In this document: piece after piece, positions 16,469-24,668 of the stretch
Position numbering within the stretch: position 1 is the first letter of the stretch
Layout: every line of letters starts with the position of its first letter
Assembly: GCA_905479435.1 (NCBI GenBank)
Contig: CAJQMN010000116.1
Span: 1 to 32,908 of the forward strand
DNA length: 32,908 nt
DNA from: an uncultured Flavobacteriaceae bacterium
Lineage (GTDB): Bacteria > Bacteroidota > Bacteroidia > Flavobacteriales > Flavobacteriaceae
Reading direction: 5' to 3'
Position numbers and translations under genes: made by a program
Notes under the pieces: model-generated
Database searches by the model: none
Seen by the model: the letters and a program-made list of their open reading frames with translations, nothing else
What the model was told of the DNA's origin: nothing

Positions 16469-17282
16469 CTTCTACTATTATTTTTTCAATATCTCTAATT
16501 AGTTGTAATTTTCTTTGATGTAAAATCATTTGTTTTATTGTAGGTTCTATATAGCCTAGGGGTGCTATTTGGTTTCTTAATAAAACATCCTTTATAACAG
16601 CCAAATATAAACCTAAAGAATCTTCTTTTTTAATTAAATCCGTTTTTTTTAACAAATCATTACGGGAAAATGGCAATTTTAACAAAACATTTTCTAAAGG
16701 GGTCCAAACTGAATCATTTAACATCATCTTTTTAAAGGAAAGTTGTTTTAATTCTAAAGCTTCTAAATCTTCAATTGAGCCCTTTTTAAAGAACTTAAGA
16801 ACTTCTTTTTTATCTAATAAATCATTAGAGAAATGAATGAATCTTGTTTTGACTAGCTCTTCATTTAATCTAAAATTATTACTGTTCTTCTTATAGTAAT
16901 TTATAATTTCTTCTTTTTCAATAACGGTATCTAGTTGTTGCTTTATAAGTCTCTCTTTGTAACCATTAATTAAAAGAGCTTGCCTATAATCCCTGACTAA
17001 ATCATTGATCTCAGCATTATCATTTTGCGAGGTGTTTTCAGCAGCTTTTTTTAATAATAACTGTTGTATTGCCCAACTATTAATTATACTTTTAGTGAGA
17101 ACAATACTATCATTTTTATCTATGTTTTTGGGAAGTAAAAAATTTAAATCTTCTTTAAACAAACTTTCATCATACACACTTGCAATTGGTAAATCACTTG
17201 CATAATTTTCTTTTTTTTGAAACTCTAACGAATCACATGAAAAAAGCATTAAAAATACCGATATATAGAAATAGTTTTTCAA
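16434..17282 (-). CDS. SurA-N-like lipoprotein without isomerase domain
   Basis: 282 residues starting at a TTG codon (17280-17282) that overlaps the ppiC stop as TTGA; the TTG gives the only complete signal, MKNYFYISVFLMLFSC. The lipobox LFSC puts Cys16 as the lipidated residue. The mature part is helical and charged (repeated KKE, KKS, KND and LLKK patterns) and includes stretches like KSIINSWAIQQLLLKKAAE that resemble the SurA N-terminal chaperone region. I see no parvulin signature (SHILV or GYHILQ) at all. It therefore looks like a holdase subunit or assembly partner of the two isomerases on either side. Function is inferred from context. Confidence 0.75.
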   Translation of the reverse strand: MKNYFYISVFLMLFSCDSLEFQKKENYASDLPIASVYDESLFKEDLNFLLPKNIDKNDSIVLTKSIINSWAIQQLLLKKAAENTSQNDNAEINDLVRDYRQALLINGYKERLIKQQLDTVIEKEEIINYYKKNSNNFRLNEELVKTRFIHFSNDLLDKKEVLKFFKKGSIEDLEALELKQLSFKKMMLNDSVWTPLENVLLKLPFSRNDLLKKTDLIKKEDSLGLYLAVIKDVLLRNQIAPLGYIEPTIKQMILHQRKLQLIRDIEKIIVEDAIQNKIFKIH

Positions 17283-18877
17283 GATTCTTTTCTGTAATAA
17301 TTAATTACCTTTTTTAAAACTTTTTTATTAATCTTAATGATACTTTTAGATCTTAACTCTTGAATCCATTCACGATCTAAAGTAGTTTGAAAATCGTTCA
17401 TCACTTTACCTTTAATACTCTCTAAGTCATTAGTTTCATATGAGTTTTTATGAGCAATAAAATAGGTGTTTAGAGCAATTGAATCTGACGAAATATTCCA
17501 AATCTTTTGCTGCATTAATTCAAAAAGTAACAGACCATCTTGATATTCTGCAAGTGTCGAAGAGAACTCTTTATTGGTATGTACTAAATTTTCTTTGTAA
17601 TAAGCTAAGATTTCTTCATTGATAAAATTTTTCAGCAAAGTGCTAAGTGGCGTTTGACTTCTTTTCGATCTGTAAGCTACAAAGTCACCCTTTGTTATTT
17701 TTTTCTTGTTAATCGTTAAGAAAATAGATTCTAGTGAATCTTCAAAATTATTATTTTGAAGAGACTCCTTTACAGACTGTGTAATGTTTATTAAATACTC
17801 ATTTTTTAATCTTTTTAATATTGAACTACTTGATAACTTAACTCTACCTGTATTTTTTACTTTTTGTGAAATTTCTTTTTTTAATTCCTCAAATGGAAGT
17901 ATGGGATATTTCTTTATTAACTTTATAATATGCCACCCATATTTTGTTTTAAAAGGCATACTTATTTGATCTACAGAATCAAGTGAATAAGCAGCGCTCT
18001 CAAAAGGCTTTACCATTCTGTTGTATCCAAACTTAGGTAAAACACCACCTTTTCTTTTAGAACCTGAATCGTTAGAATATTTGAGCGCTAATTCCTTAAA
18101 AATTGCTCCATTTTTTAGCTTAACATGAACTTCGTCAATTAGTTTCTTTCCGTTTGAGGTTGTATCTGAAATCAGAATATGTGCAACTTGTCTTTCTCCT
18201 TTGGAAGTTCTAGAACCTGTTTTTTGTAAAATATGGTAGCCAAAACGAGTTTTAAAAATTTGTGAAACATCACCAAGGGAAGTTTTATAGGCCACATCTT
18301 CAAAATCATACAACATATTAAACGCTGAAAAGTACCCTAAATCACCACCATTTTTTTTTGCTGATGGGTCTTCAGATAATTCTACAGCTACTTGCTTAAA
18401 AGATTCACCAGCAATTACTCTATTCCTAGCCTCTGTTATTTTTGAGAATGGTAAAAGAGTATCTTTTGGTTTGTAGTTTCGGGGAAGCCTAACTAGTATA
18501 TGACTAGCACTTATTTCGGTTCTAGTTCTATCATAGGCTTCTTTAACAAGAGATTTTAATTGATTTTCATCTTGAATATAAGGGGCAATCAATTGTTTCC
18601 TATAAGTATCAATTTCATTTGTATAAGAAGTTAGCGTATCTAGTTTTAATTCATATGCTTGTTTAACTTTAAGTTTAAAATTAATAAATAAATTAAGATT
18701 TTTATTTACATCCTTTGATTCTTCATTGTCTATAGCATCCAAGTTTCTTTCATAAATTCTTTTAAAATCCTCTACAGACACCTTTTCATCGTCTATAGTT
18801 ACTAAAATATCTGTATCCTTTTGTGAGAAAATATTTAAAGTGTGTACTGTTAGTAATAAGAAAATAATTTTTTTCAT
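17279..18877 (-). CDS. PpiC-type periplasmic isomerase with two parvulin domains
   Basis: 532 residues from the ATG at 18875-18877, which starts a signal peptide MKKIIFLLLTVHTLNIFSQ; the nine codons before it break that signal. Two parvulin domains are seen in a row: the first has SASHILVRLP and ends TRFGYHILQ, the second has VAHILISDTTS and ends TKYGWHIIKLIKK. A long helical C-terminal region follows (about 340-532). Like SurA it should catalyse prolyl isomerisation and chaperone envelope proteins. It overlaps the lipoprotein gene by 4 nt and lies 4 nt after DUF493. Exact name (SurA versus PpiC versus PpiD) is not decided. Confidence 0.88.
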   Translation of the reverse strand: MKKIIFLLLTVHTLNIFSQKDTDILVTIDDEKVSVEDFKRIYERNLDAIDNEESKDVNKNLNLFINFKLKVKQAYELKLDTLTSYTNEIDTYRKQLIAPYIQDENQLKSLVKEAYDRTRTEISASHILVRLPRNYKPKDTLLPFSKITEARNRVIAGESFKQVAVELSEDPSAKKNGGDLGYFSAFNMLYDFEDVAYKTSLGDVSQIFKTRFGYHILQKTGSRTSKGERQVAHILISDTTSNGKKLIDEVHVKLKNGAIFKELALKYSNDSGSKRKGGVLPKFGYNRMVKPFESAAYSLDSVDQISMPFKTKYGWHIIKLIKKYPILPFEELKKEISQKVKNTGRVKLSSSSILKRLKNEYLINITQSVKESLQNNNFEDSLESIFLTINKKKITKGDFVAYRSKRSQTPLSTLLKNFINEEILAYYKENLVHTNKEFSSTLAEYQDGLLLFELMQQKIWNISSDSIALNTYFIAHKNSYETNDLESIKGKVMNDFQTTLDREWIQELRSKSIIKINKKVLKKVINYYRKES

Positions 18878-18881
18878 TTTG

Positions 18882-19163
18882 TTATAGTGATATAATTCCT
18901 TCAATTTTTTCAGCTTGTTTGTAATATGAAATTACTTGGTTTGAGTTTTCTATATGAATAACTACAGAAATGCTATTATATTTTTCAGACTTTGATTTTT
19001 TGGTGGTAATAGTTGCACCTTTATCTTTAAAAATGTCTTTAACTAATGCTACTTTATTTCCTTCAGTTGATACAATAAATTTATATAAATAATCAGACGG
19101 AAAACTTGTTGTGTCATCTAGTTGATTTTTTAACTTTTTATAAAAATTATCTCTATCTTTCAT
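18882..19163 (-). CDS. DUF493 (YbeD-like) family protein
   Basis: 93 residues. The FPSDYLYKFIV and YNSISVVIHIEN segments and the short ferredoxin-like fold are typical of the DUF493/YbeD family, whose members are small cytoplasmic proteins, some thought to be allosteric regulators. It ends 4 nt before ppiC begins, so it leads the five-gene unit. A cytoplasmic protein heading an envelope chaperone operon is a common accident of gene order and gives no function by itself. Confidence 0.85.
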   Translation of the reverse strand: MKDRDNFYKKLKNQLDDTTSFPSDYLYKFIVSTEGNKVALVKDIFKDKGATITTKKSKSEKYNSISVVIHIENSNQVISYYKQAEKIEGIISL

Positions 19164-19198
19164 TTTAAAATTTTAACAACTATTATAATATAGTTTTA

Positions 19199-19246
19199 CA
19201 AAATTACATCATTATATTATTATAATAAATTAATACTATATTTTTG
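19199..19246. promoter_or_regulatory. Divergent promoters of DUF493 operon and the AAA gene
   Basis: On the minus strand the -7 box is TAATTTTG (complement of 19199-19206), about 30 nt before the DUF493 start after the initiation point. On the plus strand it is TATTTTTG (19239-19246), only 4 nt before the ATG at 19251. Each has TTA rather than TTG at 19 nt spacing (TTA at 19217-19219 on the plus strand, and the complement of 19226-19228 on the minus strand). The plus transcript would start at or near the ATG and so have almost no leader. Confidence 0.5.
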
Positions 19247-19250
19247 TTTT

Positions 19251-19793
19251 ATGCAAAAAAAAATTGTGCTTATTGGAGGTCCTGGAACGGGAAAATCATC
19301 CGTTTTAAAACAACTTAAAAGTAGCGGATTTTGTTGTATGGAAGAGATTTCTAGGCAAATAACCATAAGAGCTCAAGAGGAAGGGGTAGAACAATTGTTT
19401 TTAACAGAACCTATATTATTTAGTAAACAGTTACATAAAGGCAGAAAAGAACAATACCTAGAAGCCTCTAGAAGTAATAATAATTTAGTTTTTTTTGATA
19501 GAGGTTTACCAGACATTCATGCCTACTTAGATTATACCAAAGAAAAATACCCATCGTATTTCAAAGAATCTAGCACAAAATACAGATATGATTATGTATT
19601 TATTTTTAAACCATGGAAAGAAATTTTTATCACAGATGGTGAGAGATATGAAAGCTTTAAAGAAGCAACAATTATAGATACGTATTTAGAGAAATCTTAC
19701 AGAGATTTAAATTATACTTTAATTGAAGTTCCTTTTGATACTATTAAAAATCGATCAAATTTCATTCTTAATTGGCTCAAAAATAATGCATGA
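19251..19793 (+). CDS. AAA-type NTPase (AAA_28-like, nucleotide kinase fold)
   Basis: 180 residues. Walker A GGPGTGKSS is at 9-17, then EEISRQI, and a Walker B-like FFDRGLPDIHAYL. The fold is that of a small P-loop kinase (AAA_28/NadR-like group), and the FDRG-P-D pattern resembles deoxynucleoside or thymidylate-type kinases. Substrate is unknown. It starts close to a -7 box and is followed by recQ with a 4-nt overlap, and by fmt, so three genes with different roles form one transcript. Assignment to the P-loop fold is firm, function is not. Confidence 0.8.
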   Translation: MQKKIVLIGGPGTGKSSVLKQLKSSGFCCMEEISRQITIRAQEEGVEQLFLTEPILFSKQLHKGRKEQYLEASRSNNNLVFFDRGLPDIHAYLDYTKEKYPSYFKESSTKYRYDYVFIFKPWKEIFITDGERYESFKEATIIDTYLEKSYRDLNYTLIEVPFDTIKNRSNFILNWLKNNA

Positions 19794-21679
19794 TGCTACC
19801 TAAAGACATATTAAAAAGGTATTGGGGGCATTCTTCTTTCAGAAATTTACAAGAAGAAATAATAAACGCTGTTATATCTAAAAATGATGTTTTTGCTCTT
19901 CTTCCCACTGGTGCTGGAAAATCTTTATGTTATCAAATTCCTGCATTAGCAAAAGAAGGGGTGTGTTTAGTGATCTCTCCACTGATATCGTTGATGAAAG
20001 ATCAAATAGAACAACTTGAGAAAAAGGGAATAAAAGCGTTAACTATTGAGAGTAAATCAAGTGTTGATGAAATAGTCACCTTATTTGACAACCTTAAGTT
20101 TGGCAACTATAAATTTCTCTATTTATCACCTGAGAGGTTGAATTCAGAATTTATTTTGAATAAATTAAAACAAATTCAAGTTAATTTAATCGCTGTAGAT
20201 GAGGCGCACTGTATATCTGAATGGGGACATGATTTTAGACCATCATATAGACTTATTCATAAGGTAAGAGAAATACATCCTGATGTAAATATTATTGCAT
20301 TAACCGCAACAGCTACAAAAAAAGTAACAAAAGATATTATTGAAAATTTAAATTTAAAAAAGTCAGCTGTTTTTAAAAAATCTTTCTTTCGAGAAAATTT
20401 AGCTTATCAAGTGATTCAAATTGAAAACAAAATTGGAAAACTTGAAAAAATATTTAAGAAAAACCCTTACCCTACAATTATTTATGTTGGGTCCAGAAGA
20501 AAAACGGAAGATATTTCTAACCTTATTAATTCAAAAGGGTATTCTTCAACTTTTTATCATGGCGGAATGAATTCAAAAAGTAAATCCAAGGCTTTTAATT
20601 CCTGGATGAAAGAAGAGAAGTTAATCATGGTAGCTACAAATGCCTTTGGAATGGGTATAGATAAACCAAACGTAAAAATAGTAATTCATTTAGATCTTCC
20701 TGCTAGTATTGAAAATTATGTTCAAGAAGCTGGAAGGGCTGGAAGAAGTGGAGAAAAATCATTTTCAGTAATCTTACAAAATGAGAATGACATTAATGCT
20801 TTCAAAAAAAATAAATTAGAGGGATATCCAACCCTCAAAGAAATTAAGATTGTACATCAAAAATTATATCAATACTTTCAAATTGCTAAAGGAGAATTAA
20901 GAGAAAATTCTTTAGATTTTAATTTTTTAAAATTTTGTGAAACTTATAATTTTTCACACAAAAAGACTGCTAATATTTTTCGAATTCTTGTAAATAATAG
21001 CATTATTGAAATTAATTCCAAATACAGTAAAAAGTCTACAATTATTTTTAAAATACCAGGCAATCACTTAGCTAGACAGCACTACAATAGTAAATTAACA
21101 AAAAAATTAATAGATTTAATTCTAAGAAGTCATGGAGGAGTTTTTCAGAAAGAGATAAGAATAAATGAATTTAACATTGCCAAGAGTTTACAAATTAATT
21201 CCTTGACAGTAAGAAACGAATTACATGCATTAGATCAGTTAGACATTATTGACTACAAGGAAGCTAATAGTAACGAAGAACTTACATTTTTAATCCCAAG
21301 AGAAGATGATAGAACAATTAATAGATTATCTACTCCAATTGAAAAATTTTTAAATCAACAAATTAGAAAATCTGAAGATTTAATTTACTTTATTAAAAAC
21401 AACACTATATGCAGAAGTATTCAATTATCTAATTATTTTGGAGAAAAAAAAGCATTAAAGTGTGGTATATGTGATGTTTGTATTTCTGAAAAAACAAATA
21501 ACACCTCTGGATTAGAAAAAGATATTCTAGAACTTTTTAATCACAAAAAAGAAATTTCACAAAAGGAAATTATCTTTTCTTTAGATAGAGATGAAAAAGC
21601 AATTTTAATACATTTGCGTTACCTATTGTCAAAAGATAAGATCGGTTTAACAAAAAATAATAAATTTTTTATTTTATGA
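19790..21679 (+). CDS. recQ: RecQ-family 3'-5' DNA helicase
   Basis: 629 residues from the ATG at 19790; the ATG at 19793 is next to it and equally good. Motifs: Walker A LLPTGAGKS (37-45), DEAH at 137-140 in AVDEAHCISEWGHDFR, ALTATAT, the helicase C region IIYVGSRRKTED and AFGMGIDKP, and QEAGRAGRSG. The zinc site uses Cys541, Cys558, Cys561 and Cys564 (KCGICDVC). The tail after the zinc module is about 65 residues of helical sequence and shows no clear HRDC domain, so this copy is a RecQ core. It repairs DNA by unwinding recombination intermediates. It overlaps its neighbours by 4 nt on both sides. Confidence 0.94.
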   Translation: MMLPKDILKRYWGHSSFRNLQEEIINAVISKNDVFALLPTGAGKSLCYQIPALAKEGVCLVISPLISLMKDQIEQLEKKGIKALTIESKSSVDEIVTLFDNLKFGNYKFLYLSPERLNSEFILNKLKQIQVNLIAVDEAHCISEWGHDFRPSYRLIHKVREIHPDVNIIALTATATKKVTKDIIENLNLKKSAVFKKSFFRENLAYQVIQIENKIGKLEKIFKKNPYPTIIYVGSRRKTEDISNLINSKGYSSTFYHGGMNSKSKSKAFNSWMKEEKLIMVATNAFGMGIDKPNVKIVIHLDLPASIENYVQEAGRAGRSGEKSFSVILQNENDINAFKKNKLEGYPTLKEIKIVHQKLYQYFQIAKGELRENSLDFNFLKFCETYNFSHKKTANIFRILVNNSIIEINSKYSKKSTIIFKIPGNHLARQHYNSKLTKKLIDLILRSHGGVFQKEIRINEFNIAKSLQINSLTVRNELHALDQLDIIDYKEANSNEELTFLIPREDDRTINRLSTPIEKFLNQQIRKSEDLIYFIKNNTICRSIQLSNYFGEKKALKCGICDVCISEKTNNTSGLEKDILELFNHKKEISQKEIIFSLDRDEKAILIHLRYLLSKDKIGLTKNNKFFIL

Positions 21680-22620
21680 GAGATCTACGCATAGTTTTTA
21701 TGGGAACTCCAGAATTTGCTGTTACTATTTTAAAAAAATTAGTAGAAGATAATTTTAATATCGTTGGAGTAATAACTGCTTCAGACAAAAAGGCTGGAAG
21801 AGGACGTAAAATAAATGAGTCAGCTGTTAAGAAATATGCCGTTCAAAATAAACTTAAATTATTACAGCCTAAAAACCTAAAAAGCGAAGAGTTTTTATCA
21901 AATTTAAAAGCGCTAAATGCCAATCTTCAAATCGTAGTTGCTTTTAGGATGCTACCAAAGGTTGTTTGGAAAATGCCTGAATATGGAACTTTTAACCTAC
22001 ATGCATCCCTTCTACCCGACTACAGAGGAGCAGCACCTATACATTGGGCCATTATAAATGGAGAAAAAAAAACCGGTGCTACTACTTTTTTTATAGATGA
22101 AAAAATAGACACAGGTAATATAATTCTTCAGAAAGAAATAACTATTCATGATGATGAAATAGTTGGAGAATTACATGATAGACTTATGAGTTTGGGAGCA
22201 AATTTAGTTTCTGATACAGTCTTAAGTATTAAAAGTAATTCAGTAACAACTCAAAAACAAAAAAATGATAGTAAAAAAATAGCCCCAAAATTATTTCCTG
22301 AAAACTGCAAAATAGATTGGAACAACTCAATAGATAAAATATACAATCATATAAGAGGCCTAAATCCTTTTCCAGGTGCTTGGACCCAAATGCTAAATAA
22401 TAATGATGTCACGTCTTTAAAAATATATAAAATTCGAAAAGAAATCATAAATCACAAAGAGACGATTAAAACAATTACAACCACTAAAGATGACATTAAA
22501 ATAGCAGTTAATGGAGGGTATATAATTATTGATGAACTAAAGATTTCTGGAAAGAAAAAACTAGACAGTAAAAGTCTTCTAAATGGCTACTCTTTTTCTA
22601 TGAATGCAAAAATGCGCTAA
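21676..22620 (+). CDS. fmt: Methionyl-tRNA formyltransferase
   Basis: 314 residues, full length. It formylates Met-tRNA(fMet) with 10-formyl-THF. The start is MRDLRIVFMGTPEFA, and catalytic residues are present as Asn107 and His109 (FNLHASLLPDYRGAAPI) and Asp145 (DEKIDTG). The C-terminal OB-like domain follows (LNPFPGAWT). The ATG lies in an ATGA overlap with the recQ stop. It ends the three-gene run; no def gene is adjacent. Confidence 0.96.
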   Translation: MRDLRIVFMGTPEFAVTILKKLVEDNFNIVGVITASDKKAGRGRKINESAVKKYAVQNKLKLLQPKNLKSEEFLSNLKALNANLQIVVAFRMLPKVVWKMPEYGTFNLHASLLPDYRGAAPIHWAIINGEKKTGATTFFIDEKIDTGNIILQKEITIHDDEIVGELHDRLMSLGANLVSDTVLSIKSNSVTTQKQKNDSKKIAPKLFPENCKIDWNNSIDKIYNHIRGLNPFPGAWTQMLNNNDVTSLKIYKIRKEIINHKETIKTITTTKDDIKIAVNGGYIIIDELKISGKKKLDSKSLLNGYSFSMNAKMR

Positions 22621-22651
22621 AGCCTTTAGTAGCAGTACATTTGTCGTTTTG

Positions 22652-22700
22652 ATGTAAATATGAAGCTCCTTATTAACAATTTACATAGTTTTATTAACAA
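22652..22700 (+). repeat. Inverted and direct repeats upstream of the HU promoter
   Basis: ATGTAAAT (22652-22659) and ATTTACAT (22679-22686) are perfect 8-nt inverted copies with a 19-nt loop. TTATTAACAA occurs twice, at 22670-22679 and 22691-22700, 21 bp apart, which is two helical turns. All lie 26-75 nt before the -33 box of the HU promoter. They fit binding sites for a dimeric or tandem regulator, or a loop that ends fmt; there is no T tract after the inverted repeat, so termination is less likely. Confidence 0.4.
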
Positions 22701-22725
22701 AAAGCGGTTTTTTTGAGGCCTAAAC

Positions 22726-22755
22726 TTGCACAAGCCCTTAATCCGTCTATATTTG
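22726..22755 (+). promoter_or_regulatory. HU gene promoter
   Basis: TTG (22726-22728), a 19-nt spacer, then TATATTTG (22748-22755): an exact match to TTG-N19-TAnnTTTG. Transcription should start near 22760, giving a leader of about 43 nt before the ATG at 22803. Confidence 0.8.
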
Positions 22756-22802
22756 TTAAAGCATTTATGCGAATAAAACAATTAATTTAAATACTATTTA
22801 TT

Positions 22803-23075
22803 ATGAACAAATCAGATTTAATCGATGCAATGGCTGCAGATGCAGGAATTTCAAAAGCAGCAGCAAAAGCTGCTCTAGAATCAGTAACCTCTAATGTAAC
22901 GTCTACTTTAAAATCAGGTGGAAAAGTTGCTTTAGTAGGATGGGGAACTTGGTCAGTATCAAGAAGAGCTGCTAGAAATGGGAGAAATCCACAAACTGGA
23001 GCAGAAATTAAAATTGCTGCAAAAAATGTTGTTAAGTTTAAAGCTGGAGCTGGTTTAAGCAGTGCTGTAAACTAA
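22803..23075 (+). CDS. HU/IHF family DNA-binding protein
   Basis: 90 residues, standard HU length. The dimer helices open with [21 protein letters not shown], split here as [10 protein letters not shown] and [10 protein letters not shown]. The beta-arm sequence is [18 protein letters not shown], and the C-terminal part [10 protein letters not shown] is typical. It binds and bends DNA and packs the nucleoid. It has its own strong promoter and a terminator, so it is a single-gene unit. Gene name (hup) varies between annotations, so I leave it out. Confidence 0.95.
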   Translation: MNKSDLIDAMAADAGISKAAAKAALESVTSNVTSTLKSGGKVALVGWGTWSVSRRAARNGRNPQTGAEIKIAAKNVVKFKAGAGLSSAVN

Positions 23076-23096
23076 TAACTTTTTTTATCAAAAAAA

Positions 23097-23117
23097 AAAC
23101 CTTCTTAAAGAGGGTTT
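23097..23117 (+). terminator. Intrinsic terminator of the HU gene
   Basis: AAACCTTCT and AGAGGGTTT form a 9-bp stem with one G-U pair around a 3-nt loop. It is flanked by a run of A on the left and a run of nine T on the right, so the hairpin and tail are complete for rightward transcription. The A tract lets it also work leftward. Confidence 0.85.
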
Positions 23118-23164
23118 TTTTTTGTGCTTATTTTTTTTTAAATTTAAGAAATAAAGCATCTGTT

Positions 23165-23713
23165 TTGAAAATAGTAAAAGGAAAACTTCTCATAGCTGAA
23201 CCATCAATTTTAAATGATGATTCTTTTAACAGATCTATAATTCTTCTCACAGAACATAATGAACAAAGTTCAGTTGGTTTTATATTAAACAAACCTCTGA
23301 ACTATACCATTAAAGACCTTATACCAGAAATTAATTGTTCTTTTAAAATTTACCAGGGAGGTCCAGTAGAGCAAGATAATTTATATTTTATACATAAAAT
23401 ACCAGAATTAATACCTGATAGTATACCTGTGAGTAATCAAATTTATTGGGGTGGTAACTTCGAATCTTTAAAAAGCCTCTTACAACAACAAGAAATAAAA
23501 AATACAGAAATTCGTTTTTTCTTGGGGTACTCGGGTTGGGCTAAAATACAATTAGAAGAAGAAGTAGTAAACAAATCTTGGTTTGTTTCAGAAAATGATT
23601 TTGAAAATATATTATCTACAGACAATAGAACACTTTGGAAAAATAAATTAATGCAAAAAGGTGGTGAGTATAAAATTTGGGCAAATGCACCAAATAATAT
23701 AAATTTAAATTAA
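23165..23713 (+). CDS. YqgE/AlgH family protein (UPF0301)
   Basis: 182 residues. The TTG at 23165-23167 starts the family N-terminus, MKIVKGKLLIAEPSILND, and no ATG is placed so well. The motifs VGFILNKPL, YQGGPVEQD and WGGNFE, then FLGYSGWAKIQLEEE, are characteristic. YqgE is a widely conserved cytoplasmic protein with a proposed regulatory role; function is not established. Its stop codon abuts the stop of the class IV aminotransferase on the other strand (TAATTA at 23711-23716). The two-gene neighbourhood with a START-like protein nearby is typical of Flavobacteriaceae. Confidence 0.93.
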   Translation: MKIVKGKLLIAEPSILNDDSFNRSIILLTEHNEQSSVGFILNKPLNYTIKDLIPEINCSFKIYQGGPVEQDNLYFIHKIPELIPDSIPVSNQIYWGGNFESLKSLLQQQEIKNTEIRFFLGYSGWAKIQLEEEVVNKSWFVSENDFENILSTDNRTLWKNKLMQKGGEYKIWANAPNNINLN

Positions 23714-24547
23714 TTACTTACTCGTTAATTCTAAAACATTTAAACTCATGGCGAGTTTTTTTGAGATGTCTGTAGAAAATGTTTTTTTTCTATAGTTTGT
23801 AATAGGTTGAATCCCAATAATTGAATTTGTTATAAAAACCTCATCGGCTTTCTGAATTTCGAAAGGTGAAATTACAGTCTCCTCAATATCATAATCATTA
23901 TTGGATTCAATTATATTAATTACTTTCTCTCTAGCAATACCTTTTAAACACCCCTCTGACAACAAAGGTGTTTTAATTGTATTTCCTTTTATCAAAAAGA
24001 GAGTAGCGTTTGTTGCTTCTACAATTCCTTTTCTTTCATTGAGAAGAATACAATTGTCTAGATCATTTTCTTTAGCAAAAATACTAGCTAGTGTATGAAT
24101 TAACTTATTATTAGTTTTTATAGTTGACAAATGTCCAGAATACAGATAAAAGTCTTTAAATAAATCTACTTTATAATTATCTTTTGTTAAAAATCTAATT
24201 TCACGATATTCAATAAGGTAGTCTACTTCATTTGTTAAGGGTAAATAAAAACCACCGTCTTTTCTTGTAATAGTAAGCCTAATTCTTAAAGTAGTGTTTG
24301 AGTTAGTTACTTTTACTGTTTTTAATATTTCTTTTTCTAAAAATTCTAACGTAAAATTCATAGGAATTTTCATTCGAAGCATTCTCATTGATGCCATCAA
24401 CCTAAAGTAATGTTCTTCCCAGAAAACTAATTTTCCGTTAATAACTTTAATAGTCTCAAAAACTGAATCTCCATACTTATATGCTCTATTATCGGGAGTG
24501 ATTTTTACATCTTCAAAGGCTACTAAATTTCCATTATAATTTAACAT
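23714..24547 (-). CDS. Class IV aminotransferase (PabC/IlvE-like)
   Basis: 277 residues. N-terminal AYKYGDSVFETIKV fits the class IV family, Lys144 (STIKTNNKL) binds PLP, and GIVEATNATLFLIKG and SEGCLKGIAREKVI are standard. Length and the first motif suit 4-amino-4-deoxychorismate lyase or a branched-chain/D-amino acid aminotransferase; I cannot decide between them. The gene converges on yqgE with no spacer. A -7 box TAAATTTG (complement of 24582-24589) gives a leader of about 30 nt. Confidence 0.9.
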   Translation of the reverse strand: MLNYNGNLVAFEDVKITPDNRAYKYGDSVFETIKVINGKLVFWEEHYFRLMASMRMLRMKIPMNFTLEFLEKEILKTVKVTNSNTTLRIRLTITRKDGGFYLPLTNEVDYLIEYREIRFLTKDNYKVDLFKDFYLYSGHLSTIKTNNKLIHTLASIFAKENDLDNCILLNERKGIVEATNATLFLIKGNTIKTPLLSEGCLKGIAREKVINIIESNNDYDIEETVISPFEIQKADEVFITNSIIGIQPITNYRKKTFSTDISKKLAMSLNVLELTSK

Positions 24548-24581
24548 TATATCTCTATTTTTAAAAAAACTAAATAATTCA

Positions 24582-24589
24582 CAAATTTA
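24582..24589 (-). promoter_or_regulatory. -7 box for the class IV aminotransferase
   Basis: TAAATTTG on the minus strand matches TAnnTTTG. The gene starts 34 nt further on, at 24547. No TTG is present 19 nt before it, so only the -7 element is clear. Confidence 0.45.
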
Positions 24590-24614
24590 AAGGAATTAGA
24601 GCATTTTGTATATA

Positions 24615-24647
24615 AAAATAGCTTTGGATTTTACCCAAAGCTATTTT
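24615..24647 (-). terminator. Intrinsic terminator of the START-like gene
   Basis: AAAATAGCTTTGG (24615-24627) and CCAAAGCTATTTT (24635-24647) are perfect 13-bp arms around a 7-nt loop. It lies 22 nt after the START-like stop (24669). On the minus strand the 3' arm runs into a stretch of T. It separates that gene from the aminotransferase downstream. Confidence 0.85.
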
Positions 24648-24668
24648 AAATATAATCTATAAAATCGT

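Noticed and set aside
19790-21679. Frameshift or missing HRDC domain as damage to recQ
   Set aside because: All helicase motifs and the zinc site are intact, and a RecQ without HRDC is a known form.
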